Below, piece after piece: positions 19,156-28,130 of a stretch of 64,000 bases of DNA. Location of the stretch: positions 62,001 through 126,000 of the forward strand of contig CAWUHX010000028.1 in assembly GCA_963922205.1 (NCBI GenBank), in the 5' to 3' direction. The notes below the pieces were generated by a model, which was given only the letters and a program-made list of their open reading frames with translations, made no database searches and had not been told where the DNA came from. The number at the start of each line of letters is the position of its first letter. Position 1 is the stretch's first letter. The position numbers and the translations under genes were made by a program. This DNA is from Romanomermis culicivorax (taxonomy: Eukaryota; Nematoda; Enoplea; Mermithida; Mermithidae).

Positions 19156-20070
19156 TCACCCGGCGGACTGATTTGGTGTCGACGGCTGTGGAGGCGGCAT
19201 CTGTTGGATTGGCGCTGGTGCACGTTGCTGGGCCGTGAGCTTCGCTACGTGGGCCGTGAGCCTGGCCATTTCCTGTTTCAAGCGGCGAACCTCATTGGCG
19301 GAGGATGACGACGTTGGAGCGTTGCTCTGATGACCGTTTGCGCTTCTGTTAAGCATATCGGGATTATATCCGGCGTGTTTAGGTTCTGAAGAGAAAACGG
19401 CGTTAGATGGAGCAGTGTACCGGATCTCGTCCCGAAAGATTTGGGATTCTGCGTAACAGGCTGCCTTGAGTGTCTCTTCAAGAGTCGTAAACTCCCTAAA
19501 CTTGATACTATCTCGGAGGACCGGTTTCAATCCTCGCAGAAAGATAGGTTTGATGATAGAATCTCGGACATCCATCGCGAGATCTGGATACGCTACCCTG
19601 GATAGTCTCTTAAGGTGCTCAAGGTAGACTATCGCGGACTCTGTCGGCTTCTGCAGTCGATCTTGGATCAGCTGCTGATGCAGATCAGAGTCTCGCCCTA
19701 CCCGAAAATCTCTCCGTAGAAAAGCGGTAAACTCTTCGTAGCGGGTAGGTATTGGAGTGCTGCTGCTGAAGTCCCGGTAGGAGGCAAGAGCAGGACCCGT
19801 GAGGCATGACTCCAGAAAGGCGATTTTATACGCATGATCCGTTTCGCTTACACCCTGGAGTGTAAAGAAACGAGTAAGATGCGACATAAAATCAGTGATA
19901 GACTCACCAAAAGCACCGGAGAAGGTGGGAGGGGCCATAAAGCTGGACAGGGGAGGGTGCCTCCGACCATTCATGGCCTCTAACTTTTGGTTGAGGGGCC
20001 CAAGAGCATTCTCAAATGCTGCTTGGACCTTGTTCTCGATCTGTGAAGGGAGATCAGTTTCCGATTTCAT
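19156..20070 (-). CDS. Gag capsid (retrotransposon gag domain)
   Basis: A 304-residue frame from the ATG at 20068-20070 to a TGA at 19156-19158. Residues about 45-215 match the Ty3/gypsy capsid pattern (FMAPPTFSGAFGESITDFMS, FLESCLTGPALASYRDF, FTAFLRRDF, FLRGLKPVLRDSI). It ends in a short coiled coil (NEVRRLKQEMARLTAHVAKL) and a Pro/Gln-rich tail. The zinc-binding nucleocapsid that normally completes Gag lies in the same frame straight after the TGA, whose next base is C, a context known to favour UGA read-through. The product would form the particle shell. Confidence 0.9.
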   Translation of the reverse strand: MKSETDLPSQIENKVQAAFENALGPLNQKLEAMNGRRHPPLSSFMAPPTFSGAFGESITDFMSHLTRFFTLQGVSETDHAYKIAFLESCLTGPALASYRDFSSSTPIPTRYEEFTAFLRRDFRVGRDSDLHQQLIQDRLQKPTESAIVYLEHLKRLSRVAYPDLAMDVRDSIIKPIFLRGLKPVLRDSIKFREFTTLEETLKAACYAESQIFRDEIRYTAPSNAVFSSEPKHAGYNPDMLNRSANGHQSNAPTSSSSANEVRRLKQEMARLTAHVAKLTAQQRAPAPIQQMPPPQPSTPNQSAG

Positions 20071-21527
20071 GTCCGAGGGTTCGTTTTCCCGTAAGGTGGT
20101 TAGAACAGACGTCCTTGCCCGTGAAGCAATTAAGTCAAATTGAATAGAGAGCGGCTCACTGGTCTGTACAGGCTGGGTTCTGAGACGGCAGGAACGACGG
20201 GGTGTCTCTATTGTGTAAAATGAAAGTGAGTACTACTTTTGAATTCGCGGCGAAAGAGCGCATGAATTCGGAAAACACGTGTGCGACGGCGTTTGTGACG
20301 TAAACTTGGTTTAGCTTAAGACTAGCGACCACGAAAAGGGAGCTAGAATGGAATAGGATTATAAGATGCAAGATCAGAGTACACCAGGGTGACGCAGAAG
20401 GGAATTTATCTGGTCGCCCGTGATGGACAGAGGCATGGCCTGAGTTATGGGGGAATCGATCCCTACCAAAGATGTAGAATTGGGGCCTGGACCCGGCAAT
20501 CGGAGTAGCCAAGAAGGACAGAAGATTAAAGATATAAGGAGAGAAAAGGCGGTTTTCCTGCCGAGAAATAAGATGACGGATGAACCCGCTCAGGAGGGAT
20601 TTTTCCTGGAGGTTCGACCGCTGTACTAGTTTACAAACCTTGGGGCGAGGCGGACTCGTAGCCGGCAAGATCCTACTCACCAGGAGTAGCGCATAAAGTG
20701 GCATAAAGTGAAAAGGATGTGGACAACTGAAAGTGAACTTAAAAGGGAGCAATAAATAGGGACAAAACTAATTTACAAACCCAGTTACGCAAAGGGGTCG
20801 CACAGTTACGCAACGGGCCTCACTCGCCAGGAGCGATTGCGATCTCTGCATAGTGAGATGGACTATACAGGAGGTTCCGTGTTGGACGACATTCGCAAGT
20901 AACTTACAGCCGTGTCCGAAACGGGAGCCCGCATTCCGAACAGAACAGACACTCTCCAGGAGTATTATATACAGCTGGTGGCCGGGTTGCCGATCACTGA
21001 GATGAAATGAGGCTCGCAGGTCACACAGTGGAAGAGAGAAGGAGCACGGGTACCAAGGGTGCTATTCTGACACACTCAGTCAGTTAAAATGAATTACTCT
21101 GGATGTTTTGAGGGCGCACCCGAAAACATCTAAGGGATCACGGGTACAAGGTGTCCCTGGGTGAATATGAGTGTAAAATAACTGAGGCGGACGCAGGTAT
21201 GTATCGAGGCGTACTCAATACCTTCGCTGAGGCGGACTCAACGGTGCCCATTACTTTACATGACTAACAGGGGTGGACCGCGGAGGCGGACTCTGGGTCA
21301 GTGGCGACTCTAGCGCGGGCATCGTTAAGCCAGTTAACGAAGGCGTTCAAGTGAATAAAATATGACAGGGGGTCCTATACACTCTAGGCCCAACCGGAGG
21401 CTGTGCCGCGGTCCCTTGGGAACCACTACAGCGGGGACACTAAAGAAGATCTATGTATGACAGCTCGATGAGATGAAAGAGAATGAGTGAATTTAGATAA
21501 GAAATTTACAAGAAGATTGTTAAACCC

Positions 21528-22550
21528 TTGCAGACGTCAGACACAGGCAGTACAGACTGCAAATGCCTACCCTCTACATGAGTCAAACAACCAACCCAGC
21601 TGAGGCCGAGTGTAACTCGTTCAAACCTGCAGTTAAAGCTTGAAAACAGCCACGTGCTGATCAACAGTGCCGCTACCCGGGCGGACAACCTGATCAGTAC
21701 GCAGACTAGAGAGCATCTCAGGTGGTGTATGTATGTGGACTGATGTTTCCCAGGCACCAGTCCCCTTTGACAAGAGAGGTAGGTGATAGGACCATGCACC
21801 AGCGACCACCTACAACTCAAGTGGAATACTCATAGGACCGACAGTAACCTGGTGCTGACGTCAAAAGGTAGGGGTATGAACCAACACATGACCTTGGTGC
21901 TAACTGCAGGTGCCTGGGATAAGAGTATTCAAATATCATGTCGCAGTTGCAGACGCCAGGGGTGAGTGCCTAAGGCCAACAAAACCCCTGCAGTAGCACG
22001 TGATGTTACCATTGCAGACATCAGAAATAGGATCATGTAACCTCAATTCCTGCTGCGAGAACATGATACATTGTCATTGCTGACGTCAGCAATAGGGCCC
22101 TGAAGGCAACTATCGGTATACAGCAACACGTGATGGTGCCGTTGCTGACGTCAAAAGGTGGAACCGAGGGTCTAATACCTTAAGTCAATGACATGAGATG
22201 CAGTTGTTGCAGACGTCAGATGTGGCACCCGTAAGACCTGCACATCTTCGAATAGTGACACGGTGCGTCACCACTGCTGACGTCACAGATGGGGTGCAGA
22301 GAACCAGCCGGACCCGTTACAACAACATTAGCTTCAGCTGTTGCAGACGTCAGAAGTCATTACTGCAGGAGTGTTAACTTAAGCAACAACACATAATGTC
22401 TGTTGCTGACGTCAGGAGTAGAACCCGGAGGGCTACCCACCCCGTAAAGCAACAAACAGCAAGTGAAGCGGCTGTTGCAGACGTCAGTGGTTGCATCCAT
22501 GAGGCTGAACCACACAACAACAACCCGTAACGTTGTCGTTGCTGACGTCA
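21528..22550 (-). promoter_or_regulatory. Array of CRE-like TGACGTCA / CAGACGTCAG sites
   Basis: Palindromic TGACGTCA occurs at 21856, 22081, 22146, 22278, 22407 and 22543. The variant CAGACGTCAG (or one mismatch) occurs at 21531, 21950, 22015, 22209, 22343 and 22477. From 21950 the spacing is 63-70 bp throughout, and from 22146 the two forms alternate strictly, giving a dimer period of about 132 bp. TGACGTCA is the consensus of CREB/ATF bZIP factors. Intervening sequence is much less conserved than the cores, which argues for selection on the site. Confidence 0.8.
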
Positions 22551-23289
22551 ACGAACATGACCCGTAAAGTCTATGGTCTAGATGCAACAACCCGAGAATA
22601 GAAGAGAGCAGACCTTACAGTAAGTAGAAATGAAGAAGAGAGAAACTTATGTAAGGGTGTCATACTGTAGCAGTGGCATCAGAAAACAGAAATTTTTTTT
22701 TTTTTTTTTTTGACACCGCTCAGATGACCGAGAAAAAAAGAAATGGAGGGAAAAATAACCAAAACAGGAAATACGAGATTTGGACATACGCGTGTTAAAT
22801 GTGTAACCAGTAGGTGTAAAAAAAATACTGTACACAATTAACAGATCACAGCCACGTATGACGTCCAGAATCATACGTGGAGGGTGTACGGTATCATGGG
22901 GTCATGGACCACTGACAGTCAGGAGAGGCCGTCAACCCCTACAGCTGTGATACCAGTACCCGCGTATGGGTATACTGTAGTTACAGTGCGGGAAGGGGCA
23001 CAGGCGTACTGTAACGGCACCTACTCGGAGGGCTCCAGTATACCACCCAGGATTAGAGAGGGGGGAAAAGAAAAGGAAAAGAAAAACTGAATAAGGTAGT
23101 TTACAACACAGATTAAGGATGCAGAATATACAGAATTAATCAGAGGAGAAATACAGAATACTCGATATATTACTCAACTCTGGGGCATTGAACTCGACTC
23201 AGGGGGAATTTATTACTCATAGGGGCAATACACACGCATGAGATGATTATTTACACATGTAGATCACATTTATATCACTTGTAAGGGCA

Positions 23290-23627
23290 AATCCCGTCTT
23301 ACAGTAATTAAACTTGATGTTAAGGGATAAATTCCCGACCTACAGTAATAACTCTCGATGGCACAAGAAAAATTTCCGACTTACAGTAATAACACCCGAC
23401 TTGAGGGGAGGTTGCCGACCTACAGTAGCGGTAATCCGAAATAAGGGACATTCCCGACCCATTAGGCAGTAAACCCGAATCTGGGGGGTCTCCGACTTAT
23501 TGGATGGCTAGTACCCGATTTTAAGGGGGCTTGTCCGACTTAAAATGGGAAGTGACCCGACCTGGGGGTAGTTCCGACCCAAGGGTGAAGATTTTACCCT
23601 TAAGGGCGAGTGCCAGACTTAAGGTCG
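23290..23627 (-). repeat. Degenerate array of CCGACYTACAGTAA-type units
   Basis: About ten units containing CCGACTT or CCGACCTACAGTAA, spaced about 25-60 bp, directly beside the primer-binding site. The function is unknown; packaging, dimerisation or transcriptional control would suit the location. Confidence 0.6.
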
Positions 23628-23645
23628 ATTTTCCAGCCTTCGCCA
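23628..23645 (-). promoter_or_regulatory. Primer-binding site
   Basis: Read on the minus strand, the first bases after the 5' LTR are TGGCGAAGGCTGGAAAAT. The initial TGG complements the universal tRNA 3' CCA. The complement resembles a tRNA acceptor and T-arm end. I cannot name the tRNA with confidence. Confidence 0.65.
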
Positions 23646-25106
23646 TGTCACATATTGCGCCATCCATGTCACGTGTATGACATGTGGATTTGGGAGAGCT
23701 GGGGAGGTTTGGGTATCTCATCAGGTAATACCGTGTTTTAGACGTCACATTGATGGTGAACCATATCAGATTGATCCTATTACAGTGAGTAATAGGCTGT
23801 GACTCCTGATGGATACTGGCATTTTCCCCAGGCTTCCCTAAATGGCGTTGGGGCCTAACCTGGCAAATGGTGGCTATAGAGAGGTCTATAGTTGGTTCTC
23901 TAATGTTGTCCTTGGGGTCTTGCTGTAGGGTAATGGACAACGCTGCCAGGCTAGGTGCAACAATCCCCGAGTCCTACTCAGTGAGAGTGGGGACAGGGTC
24001 ACCCGTAAAATGACCTAGTTTGTGGGGCCCGATTATGAACCAGCCGGCCCCTTTTTGCCCGAACCTGAGAGGTGGAGGCCCTACTTATCTGTGGAAACCT
24101 TGGGAAACCGACTCAGGAAGGATTTCCCAACAAATACCCCACAAATAACAATAATCCCCTGAGAAGACTCACCTAGTCCTGTTTCTCAAGCGATTCAACG
24201 AAACGGGCGGCAAGTCCCTGGACACTTTCGGTCTTCTGGCACTGGGGCGGGGATGCGATCCACAAACGTCCTAGCGGCGAGCGGCGGCGAGTGGCAGCGA
24301 GTGGCGGCGAGCGGGAGGCGAAACTCCAACGTTTTCTTCACGAACCGGGGGCGGTCGGACACCTGGCACTGATGGGCAGCCGGTACTGTAGACGGTAAGC
24401 GGCGGACGCAGTGAACACTGGTAAATTTATGCAAATTTATTGGTAATAAGGCGGCGGACGCACAGGTGTATAATAAATTATGCAAATTTGATGAAGGGTG
24501 GCAGACGCGGAGTTACAACCGGACGAAAGCTTGGTGAACCCAAGAATGAGCCAATAATGAGTGAAAAACTAAAGAAACATGTCCTTTTAAGGACATGTTT
24601 GGCTACAGCTGCAGCTTGGGCGGAGTTTCTCGGCGCTCAAGCTAACTTCTGCAGCTAGACGCGATGCAGAAGATGCCTATGAGCACATAGACATTTTTTC
24701 GTTTACATGCGTTTAGCACTGAGGCCGACTGCAGTGCCTATGCTAAGCATATGAACGTCTTTAGCTAAAACTTCTTAGCTAGTCGTTTTTGCGTAACAAA
24801 AACGACGCTAATTTTGATGATAAGAGGTGCATGGCGCGCACCAAAAATAGCCATGTGCTCGTGGAGCACGACTGGCGGAAGTTTTTAGCTAAAGGGCCTA
24901 CTGTAGCCTGCGTTTGTAAAGAAAATAAAAATACAACAAAACGAAACATAGAAATGCATGAAAAATATAAAAACGAACATAAAATGCATGTGTAAAAATG
25001 AAATAAACAAAAGCATGATCGAGTAATAAACGAAACATGAAACAAATAACAAAATGTCGGCATGATCGGAATCACGTGACGTTGGAGAATTGAGCGGCAC
25101 GTGACA
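23646..25106 (-). repeat. 5' LTR of the giant gypsy-class element
   Basis: The same 1461-bp length and ends as the 3' LTR. It should hold the promoter and transcription start. The octamer motifs, hairpins and AATAAA described for the other LTR are conserved here; the differences are scattered single bases, mostly transitions. Confidence 0.95.
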
Positions 25107-25325
25107 TGCCGCTAAATAATGAAAGTTGAAAGCAAGTAGTATTTCAGATTCTCACGATTTTCTGACAAACAGTGTAGGACTGGAAATTTGTCAGCATACA
25201 TGCCTCATCTTTAGCAATTTTTCGAGTAAAAAATTTTACGTCAAGAGCTCTGTGTAAACAATTTTGACGACAGTACTGATTTGTGTCACTCTTCTATTTG
25301 GAAGCATTTAATAAAAAACAGACTA
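25107..25325 (+). mobile_element. MITE copy 1, right fragment
   Basis: Continues the MITE interrupted at 8866. It closely matches the 52382 copy (AAGCAAGTAGTATTTCAGAT, GATTTGTGTCACT) and ends AAAAAACAGACTA, the inverted terminus of TAGTCTGTTTTT. A flanking TA follows. Confidence 0.8.
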
Positions 25326-25328
25326 TAG

Positions 25329-25760
25329 GCACATGGATGGCACATGTTATGGTGAAATAGGGTTAGATTTCAATGTACCAATCTCGAGTTGTAGCATTTA
25401 ACCTAAAGTAAAAATTTAATTTTTTCGAATTTTTTAAAACACTGTACTAGAACTAACATTCGGAGAGATAGTTGTTTATATGTTTCCAAAAGCGTGTCCA
25501 ATCTGTTACTGATTTTAAAAAATCGCACTTGAAAATCTTCACAACTGTGAGAAAGAATACAAGTGGTAATATGAAATTATTCGCATATGCGAATTTTGAG
25601 CACTTTATAACGCGAAAGCTCAATAGAAAAATTTTTTGTGCAAAATGCTAATCAGATTCGAAATCAGCTTAAAAATTTGTACAGCATATCTCCAAACGAG
25701 GAAAAACAACATTTTGAGTTATCCTTACTCAAGGTGGTCCTTACAGAAATTGACTCTTAG
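25329..25760. repeat. Right arm of the long palindrome, distal part
   Basis: Starts with GGCACATGGATGGCACATG, also present at about 8513, and continues as the inverted match of about 5945-6240, ending with the complement of AAGAGTCAATCTGTAAG. A diverged MITE-like stretch (25757-25960) follows. Confidence 0.65.
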
Positions 25761-27720
25761 TTGAAAGCAAGTACTATTTGATATTTTTGATATTTTGTTC
25801 TAAGCCATATGTCGCATAGGACTAAAAATTTGTGAGTCAACTCAACCACAATTTTTTGGGCAAAAGATTCCTACAGTAAAAGCTTTGCGTAAACGATTAA
25901 GGGCAATACTTGCTTTTTTCATTGTTCTGTTTACAAGAATTTTATAAAGAATGGACTATATTATCTGAAATTATTGAGCTCTACTAAAGGGCATGGCTCT
26001 ATTCAGAAAGTTCATTCCTTATTGAATATTACTGTATCATTTCCGCAGTATCATGTACATAAGGTAAGCATTTTGACGTACTAGCTGTCGCCGATCATAC
26101 TTATGCGAATAATGTCGCGAATATGGTTTATTAGAAGAAAAGATTGGTGTAATATTACTCACATCACTGTAGCCTATCGAACTCTATTTGCATCTTCCCT
26201 AGCAATGACGGTTCCATATTTTCGAGCGGAGTTATATAATAATCTGCAGTAACATCCCATAAGTCGTAGTAAATACATGGGAATAAGCGATTAGCTGAAA
26301 TCACACGTTTTGTGAAAAGCACTATGATTTGGTTACTAAGGTTCCTGAACTCATGACTCAAGTTTATACTATGGCTATTGAATGCACTATAGCTTGTGCA
26401 ATCCAAAAATTTACACTTGGAAACGTTATCTCGTTATCAAAGTCCGTTCTAACCTGCACAACGTGCTCGGAACCGCATGGAAATTCTGCTGAGGGTCAGC
26501 CAGGACGCAGGGGAGGGGATGCGTGGGATAGATTTTCTTCATTTCTTGGTCACCAAAAGAACTTTTTTCTAACGTTTAACCAGTGAATTCTTACGTCCAA
26601 ATTGTTTAAATATGTGAAAAAATTGGCCGTGGGGGCTTTAAAGTTTTATGTTACACCTTTGAAGTCATATATGCTTTGATCAGAAAAACCATTAAACTAT
26701 ACATCATCATTTTCATTTGCATCATTTTCATTCTTATGACGTCTTTCTCTCCTGTTATTTTTCATTTTCCTTCATCATCTTTTTGATCAATGCTGGTGAG
26801 CAGAATCTGCAGGAGGTCAGCAAGAATTTGCTGGGGTTCAATCAAAACCTGCTGGGGGTTTAGATTTCCCCAAACTTCCACATGTGCATGGTAAAATCTG
26901 TTATCGTGAAAACGATAGCAACGTCCGCAAGGGCCACCCGTCTGGAATTGTTCCACATCGAAGTGCGAGATGGGTCTGCTAAGCACCTTATGTTGAGGCA
27001 ACCTGCTCCCGCTACTCAGGACTTCAGTAAAAGTTAGGCTCGGTCCGGGACTTGAACCCGGGACCTTGCAGCTACCGTCCGCACTAACAAAAGCAAAGCC
27101 AGAAGCGACGATTGGCGGAAGAAGATGGACAGAAGCACGACCTCCTGCAACGCCCAGGGAGTGGCCAAAAACGTCGTATTTAAAGAGAAGCAAAGCATGA
27201 TTTTATTATTGTTATAACTTTCAATTTTTCGACCCCGCGCCCCATTTATTTGCAAGCGTTTTTGTGTTGCAAGCGAGCATCCCTTTTATTCGGAAGCAGT
27301 TAAGCCATTGTAGTACTCGCCGCGTTCATCGTTGTCGTATCGACGTCTCGAAGCAGCCATCGATTATTGTTAACCATATCCCCCTGTATTACACGCCCCG
27401 CGCCCCCCTTTTGTCCGCCGTATCGACCGTTTGGTTAAAGTAAAGTGCTTCACAAAATCTGGTTGTTACACAACCGAGAAACGGGAAAGGCGATCTCTCT
27501 TTGCAACAATTCGTAGTTGAGGTGACTGCTTTGGCCACTCTCAACACTTAGAAGCTTTCCCCCCCCAATCATTACATGTCATACAATTCTTGCCCGTGTC
27601 CTATTGTGTACATTTGTAGGATGTCCAACAGCATCTGCACATACGTGCAAACCAAATTCAGGAGGCAAGTAGAATATTATATTTTCTCCATTTTCTGGTA
27701 AACCACAAACATGTACTGTA
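25761..27720. other. Intergenic region with a possible exon and a tRNA-like segment
   Basis: On the minus strand 26164-26294 follows a TTTCAG acceptor and is open (LFPCIYYDLWDVTADYYI...), ending in TGA next to a GTGAGT donor. The composition is protein-like but I recognise no family, so it is noted as a possible exon only. About 26760-27560 is less AT-rich and includes an RNA polymerase III B-box-like site. Confidence 0.3.
27040..27110 (-). other. tRNA-like or SINE-like segment (B box)
   Basis: Minus-strand GGTTCAAGTCC (27048-27058) is a perfect B box, set within a CCCGGGTTCAAGTCCCGG T-arm-like stem. I cannot fold a full cloverleaf around it, so a tRNA-derived SINE or tRNA relic is more likely than a working tRNA gene. 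Confidence 0.35.
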
Positions 27721-27935
27721 CTCCATTCATTTTTAAATAATAAATGCAGCGGGATCGCAGCCAAACTTTTGCGCAAAATTATGGAATGCTCATTGACTCT
27801 AATCAGTAAATTTTTCCTTCGTGATATAGGGTCTTTGATGACTACTCTTTTCAATCATTCCGAAATTTTTCTGATCTCCAATAAGGCTGCATTTCCCGAA
27901 GGTCCACCTGCTACATCGATTATTTCAAAAGTAGT
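27721..27935 (+). mobile_element. TA-flanked MITE (CTCCATTCATTTT family), diverged copy
   Basis: Resembles 62441-62671 along its length (ATGCAGCGGGATCGCAGCC, TTTTTCCTTCGTGATA, AATAAGGCTGCATTTC). The left end follows TA; the right terminal inverted repeat is degraded. Confidence 0.65.
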
Positions 27936-28130
27936 TTATCAGGAAATGCCCCAATGGGGCAGAAAAAAGAAGAATATACTTGCTTCGATAGTTTCCACGC
28001 TAGAAAAACAAGTGGATTAGATTTTTGAGAACTTGGGTTAAAGTTGGAAAAATCGACTTTCTTTATATTGGATTTTCATTCTTTCTCAAAAAAATTTTCC
28101 ATGTCTGTGAAAAAGTATATTCTGCAGCGT
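27936..28130 (+). repeat. Dispersed repeat, inverted partner of 31150-31360
   Basis: About 190 bp with high similarity, in reverse orientation, to 31150-31360. Landmarks are GGGGCAGAAAAAAGAAGAAT, ATATTGGATTTTCATTC and GAAAAAGTATATTCTGC. The pair is about 3 kb apart. Confidence 0.7.

Larger units (their letters stand above)
20071..23627 (-). other. Long untranslated leader of the element
   Basis: About 3.6 kb between the primer-binding site and gag with no plausible ORF. It holds several GAGGCGGACTC motifs (20647, 21229 and variants), the TGACGTCA array (21528-22550), a T20 tract (22692-22711; poly-A in the element's sense) and the CCGACYTACAG array near the PBS. Such a length is unusual and suggests regulatory or packaging content. 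Confidence 0.8.
8867..25106 (-). mobile_element. Giant Ty3/gypsy-class LTR retrotransposon with gag-env-pol order
   Basis: This is a 16,240-bp element bounded by two direct 1461-bp LTRs. LTR ends are TGTCAC...GTGACA. Flanks are TGCT (8863-8866) and TGCC (25107-25110), a probable 4-bp target duplication with one mismatch. On the minus strand the order is 5' LTR (23646-25106), PBS, a 3.6-kb leader, gag, nucleocapsid, envelope-like ORF, aspartic protease, RT/RNase H, integrase, a 0.55-kb non-coding tail, 3' LTR (8867-10327). I counted about 17 differences between the LTRs by eye (about 1.2%), so insertion is fairly recent. RT, RNase H and integrase motifs place it in Ty3/gypsy (Metaviridae). The envelope between gag and pol is atypical, because gypsy-type envelopes normally follow pol. 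All blocks are open but separated by stops or frame changes, so activity is uncertain. Confidence 0.95.

Noticed and set aside
21528-22550. CRISPR-like array
   Set aside because: Regularly spaced palindromes in a eukaryotic retroelement leader, with short cores and no cas genes; better read as a factor-binding array.
27040-27110. Functional tRNA gene
   Set aside because: Only the B box and T-arm are convincing; no full cloverleaf could be drawn.
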